DNA of 64,000 nt from Posidonia oceanica (taxonomy: Eukaryota > Streptophyta > Magnoliopsida > Alismatales > Posidoniaceae), in the NCBI GenBank assembly GCA_037176725.1, contig JAZBRS010000076.1, positions 122,779,001-122,843,000 of the forward strand, given 5' to 3'. Positions 1-13,396 of the stretch are shown one piece after another (the first letter of the stretch is position 1; each line of letters starts with the position of its first letter). Under the pieces are notes generated by a model. The model worked only from the letters and a program-made list of their open reading frames with translations. It was not told the DNA's origin and made no database searches. A program made the position numbers and the translations under genes.

Positions 1-3000
1 ACATATCATTCTTGGCAGTCTGGTCATGATAAGGCTTGCTCTTATCATTCCAGACCACTCCCATGGTCATGATGGGGCTTGCACCTATCATTCCGGGCGG
101 TCCGATCTTCATAGGGCTTGCACTTATCGCTCTTGACCAATTCCGGGTCTTGTTAGGGCTTGCACCTATCATTCCTGGCGGTCTGGTCTTGATAAGGCTT
201 GCACTAATCATTCCTGTCCTCTTCTGGGTCTTGATAGGGCTTGCACCAATCATTCCTAGCGGTCTGGTCATGATAAGGCATGCACTTATCATCACTGACC
301 TTTCCTAGATCTTGATAGGGCCTGCACCTACCATTCTTGGCGGACTGGTCTTGATACGGCTTGCACTTATCATTCCCGACCTCTTCTGGGTCCTGAAAGT
401 GCTTGCAACAATCATTCCAGGCGGTTCGGTCATCATATGGCATGCTCTTATCATACCTGACCTCTCCATGGGTCATGATAGGGCATGCACCAGTCATTCC
501 TAGCGGTCCGGTCTTGATACGGCTTGCACTTATCATTCCTGACCTCTTCCGGGTCAAGATATTGCTTGTGCCTATCATTCCTTGCTGTCCTGTCTTGATG
601 AGGCTTGCACTAGTCGTTCGAGGCCTCCTCCAGGTCTTGATAGGGCTTGCACCTATCATTCCTAACAGTCCGGTCATGATAAGGCTTCGGCATATCATTC
701 CTGACCTCTTCCAGGTCTTGGCAGGGCTTGCTCCTATCTTTCCTGGTGGTCCGGTCTTGATAAGGCTTGCACATATCATTCCTGTCCTCTTACGGGTCTT
801 GATAGTGCTTGCACCTGTCATTCCTGGCGGTCTGGTCTTGATAAGGCTTGCACTTATCATCCCTGACCTCTTCCTCGTCTTGATAGGGCTTGCGCCTATC
901 ATTCCTAGCGGTCCGGTCTTGATAAGGCTTGCACTTATCATTCCTGACGTCTTCTGGGTTTTGATGCGGCTTGCACATATCATTTTTGGCGGTCCGGTCT
1001 TGATAAGGCTTGCACTTATCATTCCTGACCTCTCCCTTGGTCTTGATAGGGCTTGCACCTATCATTCCAGGCGGTCCGGTCTTGATAAGGCTTGCACTAA
1101 TCGTTCCTGACCTCTTCTGGGTAATGATAGGGCTTGCACCTAACAATCCAGGCGGTCCTGTCTGGATTAGGCTTGCACTAATCTTTCCTGACCACTTCCG
1201 GGTCTTGAAAGGGCTTGCACCTTTCATTCCTGGCGGTCCAGTCTTGATAAGGCTTGCACCAATCATTCCTGGCGGTCCGGTGTTGATTAGAGTTGCACTT
1301 ATCATTCCTAATGGTCCGGTCATGATAAGTCTTGCACTTATCTTTCCAGGCCTCTTCCAGGTCTTGATAGGGCTTGCACCTATCATTCCTGGCGGTCCGG
1401 TCTTGATAGGGCTTGCACTTATCGTTCCTGACCTCTTCTGAGTCTTGATAGGGCTAGCACCTATCATTCTAGGCGGTCCGATCTTGGTAAGGCATGCACA
1501 TATCATTCTTGACCTCTTCTGGGTCTTGATAAGGCTTGCACTTATCATTCTTGACCTCTTCCGGGGCTTGATAGGGCGTGCACAATTCATTCCTGGTGGT
1601 TTGGTCTTGATAAGGCTTGCACATATCATCCCTGACCACTTCTAGGTCATGATAGGGCTTGCACCTATCATTCCTGGCGGTCCGGTCGTGATTAGGCTTG
1701 CACTTATCAATCCAGACCTCTTCTGGGTCTTGATAGGGCTTGCACCTAACATTCCTAGCTGCCCGGTCATGATAATTCATGCACATGTCATTCCTAACCT
1801 CTTCCATGTCTTGATAGCGCTTGCACCTATCATTCCTGGCGGTCCGATCATGATATGGCTTGCACTTATCATTCTTGGCCTCTCCATGGGTCTTGATAGG
1901 GCTTGCACCTATCATTCCTGGCGGTCCGGTCTTGCTAAGGCTTGCACTTATCATTCCTGACCTCTTCCGGGTCATGAAAGGGCTTGCACCTATCATTCCA
2001 GGCAGTCCGGTCTTGCTAAGGCTTGCATTGATCAATCCAGACCTCTTCCAGGTCATGATAGGGCTTGCGCCTATCATTGCATGCGGTCCGGTCTTGATAA
2101 TGCTTGCACTTATCATTCCAGACCTCTTCCTGGTCTTGATAAGGCTAGCACCTAACATTTCTGACCTCCTCTGGGTCTTGATAAGGCCTGCACCTATCAT
2201 TCCTGGCAGTCCGGTCCTGATAAGGCTTGCACTTACCATTCCTGACCTCTTTCGGGTCTTGATAGGGCATGCACATATCATTCCTGGTAGTCCGGTCTTG
2301 ATAAGGCTTGCACTTATCACTCCTGACCCCTCCCATGGTCATGATAGGGCTTGCACCTATGATTCGGGGCGGTCCGATCTTCATAAGGCTTGCACTTATC
2401 ATTCCTAACCTCTTCTGGGTCTTGATAGGGCTTGCACCTATCATTCCTGGCGGCCCGGTCTTGATAAGGCTTGCTCTAATCGTTCTTGCCCTCTTCTGGG
2501 TCTTGATAGGGCTTGTATCAATCATTCCTGGCGGCCTGGTCATGATAAGGCTTGCACTTATCGTCCCTGACCTCTCCCAGGTCTTGATAGGGCCCGCACC
2601 TATCATTCCTGGCTGTCAGGTCAAGATACAGCTTGCACATATCATTCCCGACCTCTTCCGGGTCTTGAAAGTGCTTGCACCAATCATTCTTGGCGGTCCG
2701 GTCATGATAAGGTTTGCACTTATCATACCTGACCTCTCCAAGGGTCATGATAGGGCTTGCACCTATCATTCCTGGTGGTCCGGTCTTGATACGGCTTGCA
2801 CTTATCATTCCTGACCTCTTCCGGGTCAAGATTGTGCTTGTGCCTATCATTCTTTGCTGTCCTGTCTTGATGAGGCTTGCACTTGTCATTCTAGACCTCT
2901 TCAAGGTCTTGATAGGGCTTGCACCTATCATTCCTGGAGATCCGGTCGTGATAAGGCTTCCACTAATCATTCCTGGCCTCTTTCGGGTCATGGTAGGGCT

Positions 3001-3777
3001 TCTCCTATCTTTCCTGGTGGTCCGGTCATGATAAGGCTTGCTCTTATCATTCCTATCCTCTTCTGGGTCTTGATAGCGCTTGCACCAGACAGTCCTAGCG
3101 GTCTGGTCATGATAAGGCTTGCACTAATCATCCCTGACCTCTTCCTCGTCTTGGTAGGGCTTGCACCAATCATTCCTGGCGGTCCGGTCTTGATAAGGCC
3201 TGCACTTATCAATCCTGACGTCTTTCAGGTTTTGATGCGGCTTGCACATATCATTCTTGGCGGTCCAGTCTTGATGAGGCTTGCACTTATCATGCCTGAC
3301 CTCTCCCTTGGTCTTGACAGGGCTTGCACCTATCATTCCTGGCAGTCCGGTCTTGATAAGGCTTGCACTAATCATTCTTGACCTCTTCTGGGTAATGATA
3401 GGGCTTGCGCCTATCATTCCTAGCGGTCCGGTATTGATTAGAGTTGCACTTATCGTTCTTGACCTCTTCCGTGTGTTGTTAGGGCATGTAGCTATCATTC
3501 CCGGTGGTCCGGTCTTGATAAGGCTTGCACTAATCATTCCTGACCTCTTCCGAGCCATGATAGGACTTGCACCTATCATACCTGGCGGTCCGGTCTTGAT
3601 AAGGCATGCACATATCTTTCCTTACCACTTTTGGACTTGATAGGGCTTGCAACTAACAATCCTGGCGGTCCTGTCTGGATAAAGCTTGCACTAATCTTTC
3701 CTGACCTCTTCCGGGTCTTGAATGGGCTTGCATCTATCATTCCTGGTGGTCTGGTCTTCATAAGGCTTGCACTTATC

Positions 3778-4585
3778 ATTCCAGACGTCTTCCTGGTCTT
3801 GATAGGGCTTGCGCCTGTTATTCCTTGCGTCCCGGTCTTGATAAGGCTTGTACTTATTATTCTAGAACTCTTCCAGATCTTGATGGGGCTTGCACCTATC
3901 ATTCCTAGCGGTCTGGTCTTGATAAGGCATGAACTTATCATTCCAAACCTCTTCCATGTGTTGATTGGGCTTGCACCTATCATTCCTGGTGGTTCGGTCA
4001 TGATAAGGCTTGCCCTTATCAATCCTGTCCTCTTCCGGGTCTTGATAGGGCTTGCACCAATCATTCCTGGCGGTCTAGTCTTGATAAGGCTAGCACTTAT
4101 CATCCCTGACCTCTTCCAAGTCTTGATAGGGCCTACACCTATCATTCCTGGCGGTCCGGTCTTGATAAGGCTTGCACTTATCTTTCTTGACCTCTTCCGG
4201 GACATGATAGGGCTTGCACCTATTATTCCTTGCGGTCCGGTCCTGATAAGGCATGCGCTTATTATTCTAGAACTCTTCCAGTTCTTGTTGGGGCTTGCAC
4301 CTATCATTCCTGGCAGTCCGGTCTTGATAAGGCATGCACTTATCATTGCAGACGTCTTCCATGTCTTGATTGGGCTTGCTCCTATCATTCCAAGTGGTTC
4401 GGCCATGATAAGGCTTGCCCTTATCATTCCTGTCCTCTTCTGGGTCATGATAGGGCTTGCCCCAATCATTCCCGGCGGTCTAGTCTTGTTTAGGCTTGCA
4501 CTTATCATCCCTGACCTCTTCCAGGTCTTGATAGGGCCTGCACCTATCATTCCTGGCAGTCCGGTCTTGATAAGGCTTGCACTTA
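3778..4585. repeat. Local tandem duplication inside satellite (~405-bp higher-order unit)
   Basis: Two adjacent blocks of five dimers (405 bp) share private variants. The marker B monomer with TTATTATTCTAGAACTCTTC occurs near 3855 and again near 4258, and both are followed by an A monomer with GGGGCTTGCACC and a B monomer ending in CTTCCATGT. Related copies of the same marker lie near 8361, 25003 and 52301, so this is a recurring higher-order block rather than a single event. Boundaries are approximate. Confidence 0.75.
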
Positions 4586-7500
4586 TCACTCCTGTCCTCT
4601 TCTTGGTCTTGATAGGGCTTGCACCAATCATTCCGGGCGGTCTGGTCTTGATAAGGCTTGCACATATCATCCTTGACAACTTCGAGGTCATGGTAGGGCT
4701 TGCACCTATCAATCTTGGCGGTCTGGTCTTGATAATGCCTGCACTTATCATTCCTGACCACATCCAGTCTTGATAGGGCTTGCACATATCATTCTTGGCG
4801 GTCCAGTCTTGATAAGGCTTGCACATACAATTCCTGACCTCTCCCAAGGACTTGATAAGGCTTGCACTTATCATTTCTTGCTGTCCGGTCTTGATAAGGC
4901 TTGCACTAATCATTCCTGACCTCGTCTGGGTCTAGTTAGGGCTTGTGCCTATCATTCCTGGTGGTCCGTTCTTGATAAGGCTCGCACTTATCCTTCTGGA
5001 CCTCTTCCAAGTCATGATAGGGCTTGTGCCTATCATTCCTTGCGGTCCGGTCTTGATAAGGCTTGCACTTATCATTCCAGACCTCTTCCAGGTCTTGATA
5101 AGGCTAGCACCTAACAATTCTGACCTCCTCTGGGTCTTGATAAGGCTAGCACCTATCATTCCTGGCGGTCCGGTCTTGATAAGGCTTGCACTTATCATCC
5201 CTGACTTCTTCGGGTCTTGATAGGGCTTGCACATATCTTTCATCGCGGTCCGGTCATGATAAGGCTTGGACTAATCAATCTTGACCCCTCCCAAGGTCTT
5301 GATAGGGCTTGCACCTATCATTCCTGGCGGTGTGGTCTTCATAAGGCATGCACCTATCGTTCCTTACCTCTTTCTGGTCTTGATAGGGCGTGCACCTTTC
5401 ATTCCTGGCGGTCCGGTCTTGATAAGGCTTGCACAAATCATTCCTGTGCTCTTCCGGGTCTTGATAGGGCTTGCACCAATCATTCCTGCCGGTCTGGTCG
5501 TGATATGGCTTGCACTTATCATCGCTGACCACTCCCAGGACTTGATAGGGCCAGCACCTATCTTTCCTGGCGGTCCGGTCTTGATAAGGCTTGGACTTAT
5601 CATTCCCGACCTCTTCCGAGTCTTGATAGCACTTGCACCAATCATTCCTAGCGGTTTGGTCATGATAAGGCTTGCCCTTATCATTCCTGACCTCTCCAAG
5701 GGTCATGATAGGGCTTGCACCAATCTTTCCTAGCGGTCCGGTCTTGATAAAGCTTGCACTTATCATTCCTAACCTCATCCAAGTCATGATAGGACTTGCG
5801 CCTATCATTCCTTGCGGTCCTGTCTTGATATGGCTTGCACTTATCATTCCTGTCCTCTTACGGGTCTTGATAGGGCCTGCACCAATCATTCCTGGCGGTC
5901 TGGTCTTGATAAGGCTTGCACTTATCATCCCTGACCTCTTCCTCGTCTTGATAGGGCTTGCACCGATCATTCCTAGCGGTCTGGTCTTGATAAGTCTTGC
6001 ACTTATCTTTCCAGGCCTCTTCCAGGTCAAGATAGGGCATGCACCTATAATTCCTAGCGGTCCGGTCTTCATAGGGCTTGCACTTATCGTTCCTGACTTC
6101 TCCCTTGGTCTTGATAGGGCTTGCACCTATCATTCCTGGCGGTCCGATCTTGATAGGGCTTGCACTAATCATTCCTGACCTCTTCTGGGTAATGATAGGG
6201 CTTGCGCCTATCATTCCTGGTAGTCCGGTATTGATTACAGTTGCACTTATCATTCCTGACGACTTCCGGGTCTTCATAGGGCATGTAGCTATCATTCCAA
6301 GCAGTCCGGTCTTGATATGGCTTGCACCTATCAATCCTGACGGTCCGGTCATGATTGGGCTAGCACCTATCATTCCTGGCGGTCCGGTTGTGATAAGGCT
6401 TAGACTTATCATTCCTGACCTCTCCTCGGTCTTGATAGGGCTGGCACATATCATTCTTGGCGGTCCGGTCATGATAAGGCTTGCACTTATCATTCCTGAC
6501 CTCTCCCACGGTCTTGATAGGGCTTGCACCTATCATTCCTGGTGGTCTAGTCTTGTTAAGGCTTGCACTAAACATCCCTGACCAATTCTGGGTCATGATA
6601 GCGCTTGCACCAATCATTCCTGGCGGTCCGGTATTGATAAGACTTGCACTTATCATTCCTGACCACTTCCGGGTCTTGGTAGGGCTTGTTGCTATCATTC
6701 CTGGCGGTCCGGTCATGATAAGGCTTGCACTTATCATTCCTAACCACTTTTGGGCCATGACAGGACTTGCACCTATCATACATGGCGGTCCGGTCATGAT
6801 AAGGCATGCACTTATCATTCCTGACCTCATCTAGGTCGAGATACGGCCAGCACCTAACATTCCTAGCGGTCCGGACTTGATTAGGCATGCACTTATCATT
6901 CCTGACCACTTCTAGGTCATGGTAGGGTTTGCGCCTAACATTCCTGGCGGTCCGGTCATGATAAGGCTTCCACTTTTCATTCCTGACCTCTTTCGTGTCT
7001 TGATAGGGGTTGCACCATTCAATCCAAGCGGTCCAGTCAGGATAAGGCTTGCACGAGTCATTCCTGACCTCTCTCTGGGTCATGATTGCGCTTGCACCTA
7101 TCAGTCCTGATGGTCTGGTCATGATAAGGCTTACACTTATCATTCTTGACCTCTTCTGGGTCTTGATAGGGCTTGCGCTTATCTTTCCGGGTGGTCCGAT
7201 CTTGATAAGGCTTGCACAAATCATTCCTGACCTCAACTGGGTGTTGATTGGGCTTGCACCTATCGTTCCCGGCGGTCCGGTCTTGGTAAGGCTTGCACAT
7301 ATCATTCTTGACCTCTTCGGGTCTTGATAGGGATTGCACCTACAATTCCAGGCGGTCCGGTCCTGATTAGGCCTGCACCTACAGCACAAATCAATCCTGA
7401 CCTCATCCGAGTGTTGATTGGGCATGCACCTATCATTCCTAGCGGTCCGGTCCCGATAAGGCTTGCACTTATCATTCCTGACATCTTTCGGGTCTTGATA

Positions 7501-10251
7501 GTGCTTGCACCTATCATTCTTGGTGGTCCGGTCTTGATAAGGCTTGCACTTATCATTCCTGACCTCTTTCAAGTCTTGGTAGGTCTTGCACCTATCATTC
7601 CTGGTGGTCCGGTCTTGATAAGGCTTGCACTTCTCATTCCTGACTGCTTCTGGGTCATGATTGGGCTGGCACTTATCATTCTTGGCGGTCCAGTCTTCCT
7701 AAGGCATGCACCTATCATTCGTGACCTCCTCCGGGTCTTGATAGGGCTTGCACCTATCATTCCTGGCGGTCCGGTCTTGACAAGGCTTGCACTTATCATT
7801 CCTGACCTCTCCCGTGGTCTTGACAGGGCTTGCACCTATCATTCCTGGCGGTCCGGTCTTGATAAGGCTTGCACAAATCGTTCCTGACCTCTTCTAGGTA
7901 ATGATAGGGCTTGCGCCTATCATTCCTGGCGGTCCGGTATTGATTAGAGTTGCACTTATCATTCCTAACCTCTTCCGGGTCTTGGTAGGGCTTGCTCCTA
8001 TCTTTCCTGGTGGTTCGGTCATGATAAGGCTTGCACTTATCATTCCTGACCTCTTCGGGCCTTGACAGGACTTGCAACTATCTTACCTAGCGGTCCGGTC
8101 TTGATAAGGCTTGCACATATCATTCCTTACCACTTTTGGACTTGATAGGGCTTGCACCTAACAATCCTGGCGATCTTGTCTGGATAAAGCTTGCACTAAT
8201 CTTTCCTAACCTCTTCCGGGTCTTGAAAGGGCTTGCCCCTATCATTCTTGGCGGTCCGGTCTTGATAAGGCTTGCACTTATCATTCTTGACCTCTTCCGG
8301 GTGATGATAGGGCTTGCGCCTGTTATTCCTTGCGGTCTGGTCCTGATAAGGGTTGCACTTATCAATCCAGAACTCTTCCTGATCTTGATGGGGCTTGCAC
8401 CTATCATTCCTTGCGGTCCGATCTTGATAAGGCTTGCACATATCATTCCAGACCTCTTCCATGTCTTGATTGGGCTTGCACCTATCATTCCAAGTGGTTC
8501 GGTCTTGATAAGGCTTGCCCTTATCATTCCTGTCCTCTTACGGGTCTTGATAGGGATTGCACCAATCATTCCTGGCAGTCTGGTCTCGATAAGGCTTGCA
8601 CTTATCATTCCTAACCTCTTCCGGGCCTTGATAGCGCTTGCTCCTATCGTTCCTATCGGTCCAGTCATTTTAAGGCTTGCACTTATCAATCTTGACCTCT
8701 CCAAGGGTCTTGATAGGGCTTGCACCTATCATTCCTGGCGGACCGGTCTTGTTGAGGCTTGCACTTATCATTCCTGACCTCTTGCGGGTCATGATAAGGC
8801 TTACGCCTATCATTCCTTGCGGTCCGATCTTGATAAGGCTTGCACTTATCATTCCAGACCTCTTCCAGGTCTTGATTGGGCTTGCACCTACAATTCCAGG
8901 TGGTCCGGTCTTGATAAGGCTTGCACTTATCATTCCAGACCTCTTCCGGGTCTTGGTAGGGCTTGCACCTATCATTCCTGGCGGTCCGGTCTTGATGAGG
9001 CTTGCACTTATCACTCCTGTCCTCTTCCGGGTCTTGATTGGGCATGCACCAAACATTCCTGGTGGTCTAGTCATGATAAGGCTTGCACTTATCAACCCTG
9101 ACCTCTTCTAGGTCATGGTGGGGCTTGCACCTATCAATCCTGGTGGTCTGGTCTTGATAATGCCAGCACTTATCATTCCTGACCTCTTCCTGTCTTGATA
9201 GGGCTTGCACATATCATTCTTGGTGGTCCAGTCTTGATAAGGCTTGCACTTATCATTCCTGAGCACTCCGATGGTCCTGATAGGGCTTGCACTTATCATT
9301 CCTGGTGATCCGGTCTATATAAGGCTTGGACTAATCATTCCTGACCTCTTCTGGGTCTTGATAGGGCTTGTGCCTATCATTCCTAGCGGTCCGTTCTTGA
9401 TAAGGCTCGCACTTATCATTCCTGACCTCTTCCGGGTCATGATAGGGCTTGCGCCTAACTTTCCTTGTTGTCCGATCTTGATAAGGCTTGCACTTATCAT
9501 TCCAGACCTCTTCCAAGTCTTGATAAGGCTTGCACTTATGATTTCTGACCTCCTCTGGGTCTTGATAAGGCTAGCACCTATCATTCCTGGCGGTCCGGTC
9601 TTGATAAGGCTTGCACTTATCATTCCTGAGTTCTTTCGGGTCTCGATAAGGCCTACACATATCTTTCATCGCGGTCCGTTCCTGACAAGGCTTGCACTTA
9701 TCATTCTTGACCCCTCCCATGGTCTAGATAGGGCTTGCACCTATCATTCCTGGCGTTCTGGTCTTCATAAGGCATGCACTTATCATTCCTTACCTCCTTC
9801 TGGTCTTGATAGGGCTTGCACCTATCATTCCTGGCGGTCCGGTCCTGATAAGGCTTGCACTAATCATTCCTGTCCTCTTCCGGGTCTTGATAGGGCTTGC
9901 ACCAATCATTCCTACCGAACTGGTCAAGATAAGGCTTGTACTTATCATCCCAGACCACTCCCATGTCTTGATAGGGCCTGCACCTATCTTTCCTGGCGGT
10001 CCGGTCTTGATAAGGCTTGGACTTATCATTCCCGACCTCTTCCGGGTCCTGATACCGCTCGCACCAATCATTCTTGGCGGTCCAGTCATGATATGGCTTG
10101 CACTTATCATCCTGACCTCTCCAAGGGTCTAGATAGGGCTTGCACCTATCATTTCTAGCGGTCCGGTCATGATAAGGCCTGCACTTATCATTCCTGACCT
10201 CTTCAAATCATGATAGGGCTTGCGCCTATCATTCCTTGCGGTCCTGTCTTG

Positions 10252-10256
10252 ATAAG
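10252..10256 (+). repeat. Target-site duplication, left, outer solo LTR
   Basis: ATAAG immediately before the LTR start TGTTGACACC. The partner copy after the LTR end is ATTAG at 21651-21655, with one mismatch. Joining the flanks restores a continuous satellite B monomer. Confidence 0.85.
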
Positions 10257-11499
10257 TGTTGACACCCATCTTGGCAGGCTTGGACCACTTGGAGCCCTCC
10301 TAGTGATTGCTGGACTCAAACCCAAACCAAAACCAAACCCTAATCCTCCTCTTTACCCTTCAAAACCAAGCAAACTTGACCTAAGCCTTTACCCCTCTTC
10401 CCAAGCTCAAAGCCTGACCAAAATCCATTGGAAAACCCACCAACACCCACTTAGCAAACCTACCCAAGAACTTACAAAATCTCAAACTTAGACCATTCCC
10501 AAAAATCCTAGAAAACCTAGGCAAAACTCCCCTTTTTCTACACCTTAAAACCCCTCCAAAACGTTCTTAGAATCAAACCAAAACTTCAGAAGCAACACCT
10601 CAAACCCTAGACTACCCACTCACCAATTTTCATCCCATTCCAAGACCTTTAAGACCTCCATTCACTCAAATTATCCTTTTCTCTCTCCGGGATTATCATT
10701 TTCTCTCTCCTCTCTCTCTCCTGATTATCATCTCTCTTTTCATCCCCTCCTTGCCCTTTCTCTGATCTGGCTATGGGCCCCCTTTGTGCTTCTGTCCTTC
10801 CTCTATCTTATTCCTATTTTTACTTTATTTTTAACACTTTCCCTAATTTTCAAAAAATCCTTTTCCTTCAACTCATCTCTTTTCCCTTTATTCTTCCTTT
10901 TTCCCTTCTCTTCTTCTTTCTCTTTTCCCCTTTCTTTCTCTTGCAAAAATCCATAAAAACCCCTAAAAATCTGTAAAACCCCAAAACATAAAAGAAACAA
11001 ATCAGAACCCTAAGAAAAACAATTAAAAAAAAAAACATTAAACAAGCAATTAAAAACCTAAACTTAACTAAATCAAGCTAAAAGGAAAACCAAGCATGTA
11101 AGTTAAAAAATGCAAAACAAATCAAAAGAAAACACTGAAAAATCAAGAAAAAAACTAAAATGAAATCAGAACCCACCAAGAGTAAAAACCCCATCAGAAG
11201 AATTAAAAAACAAACCCTAAAAAGAAGAATAAAAAAACAAACATTAAAACAAGTAATTAAAGAAGCAAAAGACTTAACCTAACAAACCTAAGAAAAAAAA
11301 ACAAATTAAAAAGCTTAATTAAAACGAAAAGAAAAACACATTAAGAAAGACTTAAAAACACCCCATCAAACCAGAAAAATCTAACTAAAAACTTCAAGAA
11401 AAATCAACAAATAAAAATCAAAGCATAATTTAAAAGACTTAAGAAAGGAAAAAACCCTAAGAAGACTAAAACTTAAAAACCTGAAAACAACCCTGATTA

Positions 11500-11504
11500 A
11501 TACG
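11500..11504 (+). repeat. Target-site duplication, left, inner solo LTR
   Basis: ATACG directly before TGTTGACACCCC. It is matched perfectly by ATACG at 17110-17114 directly after the LTR end. The uninterrupted version of this site (GATTAATACGAAAATAAATC) is present inside the inner LTR itself at 12727-12746. Confidence 0.95.
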
Positions 11505-13387
11505 TGTTGACACCCCATCTTGGCAGGCTTGGACCACTTGGAGCCCTCCTAGTGATTGCAAAACCCAAACTAAAACCAAACCCTAACCCTCTTCTTTACC
11601 CTTCAAACCTAGCAAACTTGACCTAAGCCTTTACCCCTCTTCCCAAGCTCAAAACCTAATCAAAATCCATAGGAAAACCCACCAACACCCACTTAGCAAA
11701 CCTACCCAAGAACTTAGAAACTTTCAAACCTAGAACATTCCCAAAAATCCTAGAAAACCTAGGTAAAATTACCCTTTTTCTACACCTTAAAACCCCTCCA
11801 AAATCTTCTTAGAATCAAACCAAAACTTCAGAACCAACACCTCAAACCCTAGACTACCCACTCACCAATTTTCATCCCATTCCAAGACCTTTAAGACCTC
11901 TATTTGCCCTATTTATCCTTTTCTCTCTCTGGGATTATCGTTTTCTCTCTCCTCTCTCTCTCCTCATTCTCTTTTCATCCCCTTCTTGCTCCTTCTCTGG
12001 TCTGGCTGTGGGCCCCCTTTGTGCTTCTATCCTTCCTCTATCTTATTCCTATTTTTACTTTATTTTTAACACTTTCCCTAATTTCAAAAAAATCCTTTTC
12101 CTCCAACCTATCTCTTTTCCTTTTATCTCCCTCATTTTTCCATTTCTTTCCTCCTTCTCTTTTCCTCTTCTCTCTTTTGCAAAAATCCATAAAAACCCCT
12201 AAAAATCTGTAAAACCCCAAAACATAAAAGAAACAAATCAGAACCCTAAAAAAAACAATTAAAAAACATTAAACAAGCAATTAAAAACTTAAACTTAACT
12301 AAATCAAGCTAAAAAGAAAACCAAGCATGTAAGCTAAAAAATGCAAAACAAATCAAAAGAAAACACTGAAAAATCAAGAAAAAAACTAAAATGAAATCAA
12401 AATCCACCAAAAGTAAAAACCCCATCAGAAGAATTAAAAAACAAACCCTAAAAAGAAGAATCAAAAAACAAACATTAAAACAAGTAATTAAAGAAGCAAA
12501 AGACTTAACCTAACAAACCTAAGAAAAAAAAAACAAATTAAAAAGCTTAATTAAAAGGAAAAGAAAAACACATTAAGAAAGACTTAAAAAACACCCCATA
12601 AAACCAGAAAAATCTAACTAAAAACTTCAAGAAAAATCAACAAATAAAAATCAAGGCATAATTTAAAAGACTTAAGAAAGAAAAAACCCTAAGGAGACTA
12701 AAACTTAAAAACCTGAAAACAACCTTGATTAATACGAAAATAAATCCTAATCAATATCCTAAGTGTCCAACAAGGGAAACACAATTTTGAAAACAATTTA
12801 AAAAAGGTTTAACAAACATTTAATCAAGTGAAAACTAATTAAAAGCAAAACCAAAACCCTAAAACCCTAATCAAGCCCAAAACACATTAATCGACCCAAA
12901 ATGGCCATTAAAAAATTTAATTAAAAGCCTAATTCACATCACAACCTTTCTAGTATTTTTATTTATTTTTAGTTCCTTTTTACTAATTTTATTTTTCCCA
13001 TTCTACCCTCTCTTCTTTCTTACTTCTCTTTTTCTTTCTTTCCTTTCCTTACTGGGCCCAATCCAGCCCGTTTTTCTTTTTTCTTTTATTTCTTTTTCCT
13101 TCGGCCCACAGTCCGGCCTCCTTCTTCCTCCTTCTTCCCCACCTTCTGCATTTTTTTTCCTCAGCTTCTCTCCCGCGAGCGGCCAGCTACAGGGCTCCCT
13201 CTCCTTTTTAATTTTCAAGCTCTCCCTCTCCATCAGATCACCTACAGAGCTCGCCGCTCCTCTCTTCTCTCAGCACCATTTCCGGGAGGCATTGAATGCC
13301 AGTCGCCTTGCCGACGCCCGTCGTTTCTGCTGTAGTGCCGCCGGTGGAATTCAAACCACCAGCTCGCGCCCAGCAGTCCCCTCCTCC

Positions 13388-13396
13388 TGATAAAAG
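13388..13396 (+). promoter_or_regulatory. TATA-like box, inner solo LTR
   Basis: TGATAAAAG followed by CCAGCCCTTC, about 1.9 kb into the LTR. The homologous position in the other LTRs carries GATAAAAG or GATATAAG, all followed by a similar C-rich stretch. A core promoter at a conserved LTR position is expected at the U3/R boundary. The transcription start itself is not visible. Confidence 0.5.

Larger units (their letters stand above)
1..10256. repeat. Satellite array, block 1 (81-bp A+B dimer)
   Basis: Continuous tandem repeat. The unit is a dimer of monomer A (39 bp) and monomer B (42 bp). Both start with a nearly identical 29-bp core (CTTGATA[G/A]GG, then CTTGCAC[C/T]TATC, then ATTCCTG). 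A ends in a 10-bp tail GCGGTCCGGT, B in a 13-bp tail ACCTCTTCCGGGT. A clean reference copy is at 25421-25459 (A) and 25460-25501 (B). Copies diverge by point changes. B tails of the type CTCCCATGG, CTCCAAGGG or CTCCCTTGG mark longer higher-order blocks. The array runs off the left edge and is cut on the right by an LTR insertion at 10257. No coding function is supported: open frames occur on both strands because 39, 42 and 81 are multiples of three. I do not recognise the satellite family. Confidence 0.97.

Noticed and set aside
1..10256. Long open frames coding repeat proteins in the satellite (also at 21651-26290 and 46127-64000)
   Set aside because: They occur on both strands and in several frames over the same bases, change frame at every small indel, and are explained by a repeat period divisible by three.
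12840..12880. Telomere-like CCCTAAA motifs (AAAACCCTAAAACCCTAA)
   Set aside because: Only two imperfect units inside an A-rich LTR stretch, also present in the homologous part of the other LTRs. Not a telomere or interstitial telomeric array.
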